Positions 1 through 7,859 of a stretch of DNA of 31,117 nt are shown piece after piece. The notes beneath the pieces are model-generated. The model was not told the DNA's origin. It worked only from the letters and a program-made list of their open reading frames with translations, and did no database searches. This DNA is from Lachnospiraceae bacterium UBA6987 (lineage in GTDB: Bacteria > Bacillota > Clostridia > Lachnospirales > Lachnospiraceae): the NCBI GenBank assembly GCA_002449955.1, contig DJYD01000053.1, positions 1-31,117 on the forward strand. Reading direction: 5' to 3'. Numbering within the stretch: position 1 is the first letter of the stretch; the number at the start of each line of letters is the position of its first letter. A program made the translations under genes and the position numbers.

Positions 1-1014
1 GAAAACGAGCGCGACCGCCGTATGACCATCACGACCACGACCTTCATGCCTTGCGGCGCGAAGATGCCGATCATCGGCCTCATTGCCGGCGCCCTCTTTA
101 ACGAGAGCACCTGGGTAGCGGTCTCCGCGTACTTTATCGGCATCGCCGCCATCATCGTATCCGGCATCATGCTGAAGAAGACCAAACGCTTTGCCGGCGA
201 TCCGGCTCCGTTCGTCATGGAGCTTCCGGCTTACCACGTCCCGTCGCTCGGCAACGTTCTGCGCGGCACCTGGGAGCGCGGCTGGTCCTTTATCAAGCGC
301 GCCGGCACCGTGATTGTGCTGGCCTCCATCGTGATCTGGTTCCTGTCCGGCTTCGGCTGGGTGAAAGGAAACTTCGGCATGGTCGAAGAGATGTATGCTG
401 ATGAGGAGATCGTGGATGACGAATATGTTGCTGAAGTGGCAAAACGCATGAACATCACCGAAGACGAGGTTGAACCGATGGATGATTCCATCCTAGCCCG
501 CGTGGCACAGCCTGTTTCGGTCATCTTCAAACCACTGGGCTTTGGCGACTGGAAACCTACCGTTGCGACCGTGACCGGCCTGGTGGCCAAGGAAGAGGTG
601 GTCGGCACCTTCGGCGTCCTGTATAACTACGATGATAAGGACGGCGAGGAAGAACTGGAAGAAAACGGCGACCAGATCTGGCCGCTCGTGGAGAAGGATT
701 TCGAGACCTTCTCGGACGGCCACGGCAAGCTTGCCGCCTACGCCTTCATGATCTTCAACCTGCTGTGCGCGCCTTGCTTTGCGGCTATCGGCGCCATAAA
801 ACGTGAAATGAACAGCCGCAAGTGGACCTGGTTCGCCATCGGCTATCAGTGCGGATTTGCTTACGTCATCGCGCTGATCGTATGGCAGCTCGGCCGCCTG
901 TTTACCGGCAGCGCGAACGTGGTCGGCCTCATCGTTGCCGCCGCCGCGCTTGCCGCCCTGTGCTGGCAGCTGTTCAAGCCTTATAAGGAGTCCCAGAAGC
1001 TGACGGTAAAATAA
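1..1014 (+). CDS. feoB: Ferrous iron transporter FeoB, C-terminal part (5' truncated by window)
   Basis: FeoB is the GTP-dependent inner-membrane Fe(II) permease. The reading frame is open from the first base and begins inside the conserved Gate region, NERDRRM followed by TTTFMPCGAKMP, so the G domain and first half of the membrane domain lie outside the window. The visible 337 residues hold several hydrophobic segments, the family motif PLGFGDWKPTVATVTG, the VAKEEVVGTFGVLY block and the FNLLCAPCFAAIGA segment with its paired cysteines. Two strongly acidic stretches stand out, one between the GWVKGNFG and ILARVAQP segments and one after GTFGVLYNY; they look like extra-membrane loops longer than in typical FeoB. 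The gene is followed by a hairpin and then the small Cys-rich partner gene, the usual arrangement in Clostridia. Identification is secure. Confidence 0.96.
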   Translation, partial: ENERDRRMTITTTTFMPCGAKMPIIGLIAGALFNESTWVAVSAYFIGIAAIIVSGIMLKKTKRFAGDPAPFVMELPAYHVPSLGNVLRGTWERGWSFIKRAGTVIVLASIVIWFLSGFGWVKGNFGMVEEMYADEEIVDDEYVAEVAKRMNITEDEVEPMDDSILARVAQPVSVIFKPLGFGDWKPTVATVTGLVAKEEVVGTFGVLYNYDDKDGEEELEENGDQIWPLVEKDFETFSDGHGKLAAYAFMIFNLLCAPCFAAIGAIKREMNSRKWTWFAIGYQCGFAYVIALIVWQLGRLFTGSANVVGLIVAAAALAALCWQLFKPYKESQKLTVK

Positions 1015-1028
1015 GGATAAGACAAGGA

Positions 1029-1053
1029 TGCGCCGGACTTAAGCTCCGGCGCA
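1029..1053 (+). other. Stem-loop between feoB and the Cys-rich partner gene
   Basis: A perfect 9-bp stem (TGCGCCGGA with TCCGGCGCA) closes a 7-base loop, CTTAAGC. The bases after it (GATCCCTTTC) are not a good U-tract, so it is more likely a partial terminator or an RNA-stability element that lowers expression of the downstream gene relative to feoB. That role is inference. Confidence 0.5.
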
Positions 1054-1081
1054 GATCCCTTTCAGAAAGGAATACGTAGAA

Positions 1082-1294
1082 ATGCTTTCCTGGTTTGCAG
1101 AAAATTATGTGAATATACTGCTGGTGCTTGCAATTGTGGCGATGGTATTCTTCCTGATCAGAAGCCTGATTCGCGATAAGAAGGCGGGGCGCTCCTCCTG
1201 CGGAGGCAACTGTGCTTCCTGCGGCGCCTGTTCTGCCTGCGCTATGGGCGGAGCTTGTCACGGTGCTACCGGCAGCAGAAAAACAGCAGTCTGA
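1082..1294 (+). CDS. FeoB-associated Cys-rich membrane protein
   Basis: A 70-residue protein with one N-terminal transmembrane helix (about residues 9-27), a short basic stretch (RSLIRDKKAGR) and a cysteine-rich tail containing CGGNCASCGACSAC and a last Cys near residue 59. This matches the small FeoB-associated protein family found next to feoB in Firmicutes. The exact function is not established; the cysteines suggest metal binding at the membrane close to FeoB. AAAGGA lies about 10 bases before the ATG. It shares the feoB transcript unless the intervening hairpin stops it. Confidence 0.85.
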   Translation: MLSWFAENYVNILLVLAIVAMVFFLIRSLIRDKKAGRSSCGGNCASCGACSACAMGGACHGATGSRKTAV

Positions 1295-1352
1295 CTGCTT
1301 ATCCGTGATCCTGCATATTTTACGATTATTGAAACGGTTCCAGAACAGCATT

Positions 1353-1401
1353 ACAGGCAGCATCAGCCGGTTATCCGGCGCGTGCTGCCTGTGTCAGTTT
1401 T
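1353..1401 (+). terminator. Terminator after the feo genes
   Basis: A 10-bp perfect stem (ACAGGCAGCA with TGCTGCCTGT) encloses an inner GCCGG-TTAT-CCGGC hairpin and is followed by GTCAGTTTTACT. It lies between convergent genes. The U-run is short and slightly displaced, so efficiency is uncertain. On the minus strand the tail is not U-rich. Confidence 0.6.
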
Positions 1402-1415
1402 ACTCTATGCTGTTC

Positions 1416-2237
1416 TCAAAGAAAAAATTCCGGCTCGGCACGTCTTTCATAACCAAGCTCAAGTTCTGTGCGATGGTACAGATATCCAGGATCATCAAAA
1501 TAGCGCGCGCCCACAGGACACCCTTTTTCGCAGGCGCCGCATTTGATGCAGATCCCTGTGAACTGTGTGATATCAGCCGGATCGATCGAGCCCATAGGAC
1601 AGATGGCGGCGCAGTGTCCGCAGTGAATGCATTTATCGGGATCGACTTTCGGTTTAACCTTCAGGATGTTGACTGGGGTGCCCTGCCTGTCACGGGGCGT
1701 ATAATACGGCCTAATGGGATCACAGCCCTTTACCTCGATAGGATGGGGCAGATCCTCCGCTCCGCAGATCAGGTATTTGCGGTAAGCCCCGGCAGCGAAG
1801 ATGTCGGCGATGCGATAGTCTTCCTCATCGGGGCGCCCGGCGGCTAAGATGCGGGAGAAGGAGTGCTCACCGATGAAGGCTGCCGCAGCAAAAGTGGTAA
1901 AGCCGTTCGTTTCAAGAATGCCGCGCAATTCGATCAGAGCGTCATCGTAATTCCGGTTCCCGTAGAGAACGATGGGAATGGCAGGCGTCCCGTCAGCTTT
2001 AACGGTATTCAGGAATTTCAGCAGAACATTCGGAACCCGTCCTGCGTAGACTGGAACACCGAAGACAACGATTTCATCTTTTTCGATGACAGGGGCAGAG
2101 AGTCTCGCGTCCGGTAAGGTGAAATCCGTATCAATACGTTTGAAACCGCTCATTTCGGCGATCTTGTCAGCAACGCGCGTGGCAATCTTTTTGGTTGTTC
2201 CTGTCGCGCTGAAATACATAGCCCTGATAACTGTCAT
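1416..2237 (-). CDS. EFR1 family flavodoxin-ferredoxin fusion protein
   Basis: A 273-residue soluble redox protein. The N-terminal half is flavodoxin-like, with the FMN phosphate-loop motif FSATGTTKK at residues 9-17 and the VVFGVPVYAGRVP segment. The C-terminal part is a two-cluster ferredoxin with CIHCGHCAAICP and CIKCGACEKGCP, each a CxxCxxCxxxC binding set for a [4Fe-4S] cluster. Proteins of this layout are named EFR1 family and are common in anaerobic Firmicutes; they probably move electrons between ferredoxins and unknown partners. The start is supported by TAAAGGAG 6 bases upstream. It is convergent with feoB, which hints at, but does not prove, a link to iron supply. Family call is firm, physiological role unknown. 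Confidence 0.88.
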   Translation of the reverse strand: MTVIRAMYFSATGTTKKIATRVADKIAEMSGFKRIDTDFTLPDARLSAPVIEKDEIVVFGVPVYAGRVPNVLLKFLNTVKADGTPAIPIVLYGNRNYDDALIELRGILETNGFTTFAAAAFIGEHSFSRILAAGRPDEEDYRIADIFAAGAYRKYLICGAEDLPHPIEVKGCDPIRPYYTPRDRQGTPVNILKVKPKVDPDKCIHCGHCAAICPMGSIDPADITQFTGICIKCGACEKGCPVGARYFDDPGYLYHRTELELGYERRAEPEFFL

Positions 2238-2272
2238 AGTGACTCCTTTACTTTTAAGAAAAACGCAAGTTG

Positions 2273-2281
2273 ATCATAGCA
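2273..2281 (-). promoter_or_regulatory. Possible extended -10 promoter for the EFR1 gene
   Basis: On the minus strand the sequence TGCTATGAT forms an extended -10 element (TGn plus TATGAT) about 36 bases before the start codon. No good -35 hexamer is seen at the right distance; an A/T-rich tract fills that position. Confidence 0.4.
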
Positions 2282-2378
2282 CAGAAATTAAAAAAAAGAT
2301 AGTACAAGAGCCTGCTTTGGTCTGAAAACGCTCAGGAGAATGCGGCACAGCTTTATCGTTTCCTGCAGGTGCTGTGCC

Positions 2379-2407
2379 TTGCGAAAAGCGATGGCTTGTA
2401 TTATAAT
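2379..2407 (+). promoter_or_regulatory. Sigma-A-type promoter for miaB-mutS
   Basis: TTGCGA, a 17-base spacer and a perfect TATAAT precede the miaB ribosome binding site by about 30 bases. This promoter sits inside a possible 5' extension of the miaB reading frame, which supports the later ATG as the real start. Confidence 0.7.
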
Positions 2408-2450
2408 AACAAAAATAAACAGAACCCATTTGCCTGCAGGAGAGAGCCCT

Positions 2451-3842
2451 ATGCTGTCAGAAGAAAGAATCGCTTTGGAAGCCTTAAAAGATACCGTTCA
2501 GAGAGAAACAGAAAGAAGAGGAAAGCCTCTTTCTGCCTGTGTAGTCACATTTGGCTGCCAGATGAACGAACGCGATTCCGAAAAGCTGCGGGGAATCCTT
2601 CTTGCCGCCGGATTCCGGATTTCAGACAGTGAAGAAGCTGATGTTGTCATTTTCAATACCTGCACGGTCCGGGAGAATGCCAACACCAGACTGTACGGCC
2701 ATCTTGGCCATTTAAACAGTATGAAACGGGAACACCCGGACAAGATCATCGGCATCTGCGGCTGCATGATGCAGGAAAAGGACGAAGTCGAAAAGATCCG
2801 GACTAAGTACCGTTTTGTGGATCTTGTTTTCGGAACCTATAACATTTACCGGCTTGCCGAGCTTCTGAACAGACGCATGACAAGCGGAAAACGTGTTATC
2901 GAGGTGTGGGATAAAGAACGGGAGATCGTGGAAGATCTGCCGGTAAAACGAGAAGTGCGGTGGAAGTCCGGCGTCAATATCATGTTCGGCTGCAACAATT
3001 TCTGCTCGTACTGCATTGTTCCTTATGTGAGAGGCCGGGAGAGAAGCCGCGAGCCGAAAGACATTCTCAGGGAAGTGGAGCGGCTTGCCGCAGACGGTGT
3101 GATCGAGGTCATGCTGCTTGGACAAAATGTGAATTCCTACGGAAAGACGCTGTCAGTGCCCATGAGCTTTGCGGAGCTGCTTGACGAAGTCTGCAAAGTC
3201 CCCGGGATCGAACGCGTGCGATTCATGACCTCGCATCCGAAGGATCTTTCCGATGAGTTGATCGCGGTTATGGCCAGAAATCCCAAGGTCTGCCGGCATC
3301 TGCACCTTCCGCTCCAGAGCGGATCAAGCCGGATCCTGAAAGCCATGAACCGTCGCTATGATAAGGAGGGCTATCTGGCTCTCACAGATCGGATACGTGC
3401 CGCCATGCCGGATATTTCACTGACGACGGATATCATCGTCGGCTTCCCCGGCGAAGCGGAAGAGGATTTCCAGGAGACACTGGACGTTGTCAGACGTGTC
3501 CGCTTCGACAGCGCCTTTACCTTTATTTACAGTCCGCGGACAGGAACGCCTGCCGCTGCGATGCCGGACCAGGTGCCGCAGGAAATCATCAAGGACCGTT
3601 TTGCCAGACTTCTGGATCTGGTGCAGCATATCGGTTCCGAGCAAAGTCTGCGGGATGTTGGCAAAACAATGCCCGCCCTAGTCGAAAGCGCGGATCCGGA
3701 AACGCCCGGACGCGTTACTGGCCGCCTTGGCAACAATGTGTGCGTTCACTTCGAGGGAGATGAAAGCCTGATCGGAAGCATTGTTGATGTCAGACTGGAT
3801 CAGGCACATGGTTTTTATTATATCGGGACAGCCGTCTGCTGA
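2451..3842 (+). CDS. miaB: tRNA-2-methylthio-N6-dimethylallyladenosine synthase MiaB
   Basis: A radical SAM methylthiotransferase that converts i6A37 to ms2i6A37 in tRNAs reading UNN codons. The product from this ATG is 463 residues, within the normal family range. The UPF0004 domain has its three cluster cysteines (C36 in TFGCQMNERDSE, C71 in NTCTVRENA, C105 in ICGCMMQ), and the radical SAM motif CNNFCSYC follows at 181-188. A TRAM-type RNA-binding domain fills the C-terminus. The start is chosen because AGGAG lies 8 bases upstream and a promoter overlaps the longer in-frame extension to 2340. The gene opens a run that ends with miaA, so both steps of the same tRNA modification flank the mismatch-repair genes. 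Confidence 0.97.
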   Translation: MLSEERIALEALKDTVQRETERRGKPLSACVVTFGCQMNERDSEKLRGILLAAGFRISDSEEADVVIFNTCTVRENANTRLYGHLGHLNSMKREHPDKIIGICGCMMQEKDEVEKIRTKYRFVDLVFGTYNIYRLAELLNRRMTSGKRVIEVWDKEREIVEDLPVKREVRWKSGVNIMFGCNNFCSYCIVPYVRGRERSREPKDILREVERLAADGVIEVMLLGQNVNSYGKTLSVPMSFAELLDEVCKVPGIERVRFMTSHPKDLSDELIAVMARNPKVCRHLHLPLQSGSSRILKAMNRRYDKEGYLALTDRIRAAMPDISLTTDIIVGFPGEAEEDFQETLDVVRRVRFDSAFTFIYSPRTGTPAAAMPDQVPQEIIKDRFARLLDLVQHIGSEQSLRDVGKTMPALVESADPETPGRVTGRLGNNVCVHFEGDESLIGSIVDVRLDQAHGFYYIGTAVC

Positions 3843-3883
3843 GCGCAGAAGGCAGACAGTCAGAACAGAAAGAGGTTGAATGC

Positions 3884-6529
3884 ATGGTTTCACCCATGAT
3901 GCAGATCTATTTGGATACGAAGGAGAAGTACAAGGACTGTATTCTCTTTTACCGTCTCGGAGACTTCTACGAGATGTTTTTTGACGATGCGCTGACGGCG
4001 TCAAAAGAGCTGGAACTGACTTTGACCGGCAAAGACTGCGGCATGGAGGAACGTGCACCGATGTGCGGCATTCCCTGGCATGCAGCGGACATTTATATTG
4101 ATAAGCTTGTCAAGAAGGGCTATAAAGTCGCGATCGCGGAACAGCTCGAAGATCCGAAAAAGGCAAAAGGCATCGTGAAGCGCGACGTGATCCGCGTGGT
4201 GACGCCGGGGACCAATATCAGTGCTGCGGCCCTTGAGGAAACGAAGAACAATTATCTGATGAGCGTGGCCGCAATGGACAGAACTTACGGCCTTGCGGTT
4301 ACGGATGTCTCGACCGGAGAGTTTTTTGTGACTGAGGTAAGCGGTCCGGCACCGTTAATGGACGAGATCAGTAAATACAGTCCTACGGAAATCGTCTGCA
4401 ATGATGCCTTTTTTATCAGCGGCGTGAGCACGGAGGAGATTACCGGCCGCCTGAATATTGTACTGAACGGACTGCCCGGAAAGTATTATCAGGAAGCCGC
4501 CAGTGAAAAAGCATTAAAAGCGCATTTTTCCGTGGGCAGCACGGAAGCGCTGGGGCTTAAGGATTATCCTTCCGGCGCGGCAGCTGCCGGTGCCCTGCTT
4601 TTATATCTGCAGGAGACGCAGAAAAACAGCCTCGAGCACATCACCGCCGTCAAATGCTACCGCCCCGGCAATTATATGCTGATTGACAGTGCCAGCAGGC
4701 GAAATCTTGAACTGGTCGAGACGATGCGGGATAAGAATAAACGCGGTTCTCTTCTTGGTGTTCTGGACAGGACTTCCACGGCCATGGGCGCGCGCAGGCT
4801 GCGCAGTTATATTGAGCAGCCGCTGTTAAATCGTGAGGAGATCCTGGCAAGGCAGGACGCTGTTGAGGATCTCTGCAATAAACTGATGGACAGGGAAGAA
4901 CTCAGAGAATACCTGGCGCCCATATATGATCTGGAACGCCTGATCGGAAGGGTCGCTTTCGGAACGGCAGGTCCGCGGGACCTTATTGCCTTAAAGGTTT
5001 CCCTGAACATGCTCCCCGCTTTAAAGCAGACGCTTGCCCTTTTTAATGCTCCCCTGCTTCAGACATTAAACCGTGAGATCGATGCGCTGGAGGATATTGC
5101 GTCCCTGCTTGAGCAGGCGATTGAAGATGATCCGCCCGTTTCACCGAAAGAGGGCGGCGTGATCAAGGCAGGCTACAGCGAAGAGATCGATCGCCTGAAA
5201 TCGGCATCGACAGAAGGGAAAAACTGGCTGCTTGCACTGGAGCAGGAAGAGCGGGAGCGCACGGGGATCAAAACCCTTCGGGTGAAATACAACCGTGTCT
5301 TCGGCTATTGCATAGAGGTGACCAACTCCTTCAAGGACATGGTTCCGGACGACTATATCCGCAAACAGACGTTGGTGGGGGCGGAGCGCTACACAACGCC
5401 AAAATTAAAGGAGCTCGAGAGCACCATTCTCGGCGCGGAAGAAAGAAATACAGCGCTGCAGTATGATCTGTTCTGCGAGGTCAGAAGCAAAGTGGCTGCA
5501 GAAATGCTGCGACTTAAAAGCACGGCGGAAGCCGTCGCGACGCTTGACGCATTGGTCAGCCTTGCTCTTGTCGCTGACAGGAACCGGTATGTGCGGCCTA
5601 AGATCAACGAGAAGGGACTGATCGAGATCAAAGGCGGCAGACATCCCGTTGTGGAAAAGATGCTGCAGGGCGAAGCGTTTATCACCAATGATACGCTCCT
5701 GGACAATCATGACAACCGCTGCAACATCATCACAGGACCGAACATGGCCGGGAAATCCACCTATATGCGCCAAACGGCACTCATCGTTCTGATGGCGCAG
5801 ATCGGATCCTTTGTTCCCGCTGACAGCGCGGATATCGGCCTTGTTGACCGCATCTTTACAAGAGTCGGTGCTGCCGATGATCTTGCGGCAGGCCAGTCCA
5901 CCTTCATGGTCGAGATGACCGAGGTGGCAAATATTCTCCGCAACGCGACAAAACGGAGCCTGATCATTCTGGATGAGATCGGACGAGGGACCAGTACCTT
6001 TGACGGACTTGCGATCGCCTGGGCTGTGGTTGAGCATGTATCGGATCCAAAGCTCCTTGGGGCAAAGACACTGTTTGCGACGCATTATCATGAACTGACT
6101 GAGCTGGAAGGCAGTCTTAAAGGGGTGCGTAATTACTGTGTATCGGTTAAGGAACAGGGAGAGAGCATCATTTTCCTGCGGAAGATCATCCCCGGAGGGG
6201 CAGACAGAAGCTACGGCATCCAGGTGGCAAGGCTTGCCGGTGTACCGGAGAGTGTGCTGCGGCGCGCAAGAGAGCTTGTCGAGGAACTTTCGGATGCAGA
6301 TATCTCTACCCGTGCCAAAGAGATTGCCCAGACGGAAGGAAAGGCTTCGAAGGCAGAAACGGTAAAACGCCCGGACGAAGTGGACCGCGGCCAGATGAGC
6401 CTTTTCGGCGCAGTAACGGACGATGCTGTTGTGGAAGAAATCAAGAACCTGCCGCTTGAGACCATGTCGCCGATCGAGGCGCTCACCACACTGTACAGAC
6501 TGCAGAACGATATAAGAAACAGAGTATAA
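3884..6529 (+). CDS. mutS: DNA mismatch repair protein MutS
   Basis: An 881-residue MutS that recognises mismatches and small loops and starts repair with MutL. The mismatch-reading Phe-x-Glu motif is in GDFYEMF (F28, E30). The connector, core and clamp regions follow, then the ABC-type ATPase with Walker A GPNMAGKS at 618-625, Walker B LIILDEIGRGTSTFDG and the LFATHYHEL switch. Near the C-terminus QMSLF (about 837-841) fits a sliding-clamp binding motif. AGAGGT lies upstream of the ATG and the gene follows miaB by 41 bases. All functional residues I can check are present, so this is a canonical MutS1 rather than MutS2. Confidence 0.98.
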   Translation: MVSPMMQIYLDTKEKYKDCILFYRLGDFYEMFFDDALTASKELELTLTGKDCGMEERAPMCGIPWHAADIYIDKLVKKGYKVAIAEQLEDPKKAKGIVKRDVIRVVTPGTNISAAALEETKNNYLMSVAAMDRTYGLAVTDVSTGEFFVTEVSGPAPLMDEISKYSPTEIVCNDAFFISGVSTEEITGRLNIVLNGLPGKYYQEAASEKALKAHFSVGSTEALGLKDYPSGAAAAGALLLYLQETQKNSLEHITAVKCYRPGNYMLIDSASRRNLELVETMRDKNKRGSLLGVLDRTSTAMGARRLRSYIEQPLLNREEILARQDAVEDLCNKLMDREELREYLAPIYDLERLIGRVAFGTAGPRDLIALKVSLNMLPALKQTLALFNAPLLQTLNREIDALEDIASLLEQAIEDDPPVSPKEGGVIKAGYSEEIDRLKSASTEGKNWLLALEQEERERTGIKTLRVKYNRVFGYCIEVTNSFKDMVPDDYIRKQTLVGAERYTTPKLKELESTILGAEERNTALQYDLFCEVRSKVAAEMLRLKSTAEAVATLDALVSLALVADRNRYVRPKINEKGLIEIKGGRHPVVEKMLQGEAFITNDTLLDNHDNRCNIITGPNMAGKSTYMRQTALIVLMAQIGSFVPADSADIGLVDRIFTRVGAADDLAAGQSTFMVEMTEVANILRNATKRSLIILDEIGRGTSTFDGLAIAWAVVEHVSDPKLLGAKTLFATHYHELTELEGSLKGVRNYCVSVKEQGESIIFLRKIIPGGADRSYGIQVARLAGVPESVLRRARELVEELSDADISTRAKEIAQTEGKASKAETVKRPDEVDRGQMSLFGAVTDDAVVEEIKNLPLETMSPIEALTTLYRLQNDIRNRV

Positions 6530-6575
6530 AAGAATATTCTTTTTTGTCAAATAAACAGAAAAAGGAGAAAACGAC

Positions 6576-7859
6576 ATGAACAACAAACTTCAGGAAATGC
6601 TGGATTTTATCCATGAGAGCCCCGTGTGCTTTCTGGCTGCCGAGAACGTGAAGAAGCGGCTGCTGGAAGCAGGTTATGAGGAACTTGGGAACCTTGACGG
6701 GATAAAAGCCGGCGGAAAGTATTTCATGACCCGCAATAATTCTGCTGTGATTGCCTTCCGGGTGCCGAAGGAGCAGACCAAGGGTTTTGTGATTTCGGCG
6801 GCACATTCGGATTCCCCCTGCCTGAAGATCCGCAACAAGGCAGAGCTTGACGGCATGTATGTGCGCCTGGATGCCGAGCGCTACGGCGGCATGATCAATG
6901 CCAGCTGGGTCGACAGACCCTTAAGCGTGGCGGGCCGCGTCATGGTTCGTACAAAAGACGGCGTTGCGGTACATCTCGTTGATTTGAAAAAGGATATGGC
7001 TGTGATTCCGAATGTCGCGATCCATATGAACCGGGCCATGAATGATTCGGTCAAATATGACCCGGCAAAGGACCTGATCGCCGTCTACGGAGAAGCCGAG
7101 AACAAGGGGAAATTCTATCAGGAAATCGCGGAAGCTGCCGGATGCAGGGCGGATGACATCATCAGTTCCGATCTGTATCTGTACAATAATCAGCCCGGAA
7201 CGATATGGGGACCTTCCGGCGAATATGTCTCCTCCCCGCGCCTGGATGACCTGGCCTGCGTCTTTGCCTGTCTGGAAGCCTTCTTGACTGCAGAGGACAC
7301 AGACCGTGTTCCGGTTCTGTGTGTGTTCGACAACGAAGAGATCGGCTCAGGGACAAAACAGGGCGCCGGCTCCGATTTCCTGCCGAGGATCCTTGCCGGG
7401 ATCAGCAGAGGCCTGGGACTGAGTGAAAACACACATTATGCGCTGTTAGACAATTCCTTCTTCCTGTCCTGCGACAACGGCCATGCAAAGCATCCGAATC
7501 ATCCGGAGATGGCTGACCAGAACGAATATCCGGTTTTAAACGGGGGCATTGTGATCAAGCATTCCCCGAGGTATGCCACGGACAGCGTATCCTGTGCGGT
7601 ATTTACCGAAATATGCAATCGCGCAGGCGTCAAAACTCAGAGCTACGCGAATCGGCCTGATATAGCCGGCGGCGGCACTCTCGGCCTGATTGCCGATACC
7701 AAGACCCCGGTCTTTACCGTGGATATCGGCATCGGACAGTTAGCCATGCATTCCTGTTTCGAAACCATGGGAAGCAGAGATCTTGACAGCTTCATACTCG
7801 GTGTAAAGGCTGCTTATGAAGCAAGACCCGACTTTACGTCAGAAGGTGTAGAATTATAA
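6576..7859 (+). CDS. apeB: M18 family aminopeptidase
   Basis: A 427-residue zinc metallopeptidase of family M18 (aspartyl aminopeptidase type) that removes N-terminal, often acidic, residues from peptides in the cytoplasm. Metal and catalytic motifs are visible: AAHSDSP (H77, D79), the RLDDLACVFACLEA block near 223, FDNEEIGSGT near 252, HAKHPNHPE near 303 and a C-terminal AMHSCFE with the last metal-binding His. A strong AAAAAGGAG precedes the ATG. It sits between mutS and mutL and its TAA is immediately followed by the mutL ATG, so mutL translation is probably coupled to it. No signal peptide is present. The family is clear; the symbol apeB is by similarity to the bacterial M18 naming. Confidence 0.93.
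   Translation: MNNKLQEMLDFIHESPVCFLAAENVKKRLLEAGYEELGNLDGIKAGGKYFMTRNNSAVIAFRVPKEQTKGFVISAAHSDSPCLKIRNKAELDGMYVRLDAERYGGMINASWVDRPLSVAGRVMVRTKDGVAVHLVDLKKDMAVIPNVAIHMNRAMNDSVKYDPAKDLIAVYGEAENKGKFYQEIAEAAGCRADDIISSDLYLYNNQPGTIWGPSGEYVSSPRLDDLACVFACLEAFLTAEDTDRVPVLCVFDNEEIGSGTKQGAGSDFLPRILAGISRGLGLSENTHYALLDNSFFLSCDNGHAKHPNHPEMADQNEYPVLNGGIVIKHSPRYATDSVSCAVFTEICNRAGVKTQSYANRPDIAGGGTLGLIADTKTPVFTVDIGIGQLAMHSCFETMGSRDLDSFILGVKAAYEARPDFTSEGVEL

Noticed and set aside
1212..1847. Open frame of 211 codons on the plus strand
   Set aside because: It overlaps the Cys-rich peptide gene, the terminator and the antisense of the EFR1 gene.
2340..2450. N-terminal extension of MiaB
   Set aside because: A TATAAT promoter lies inside it and a good SD precedes the ATG at 2451; the extra residues do not resemble MiaB.
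5405..6586. Open frame of 393 codons on the minus strand
   Set aside because: It lies wholly opposite the mutS ATPase region and the start of the aminopeptidase, has no recognisable domain, and is Cys/His/Arg-rich in the manner of an antisense frame.
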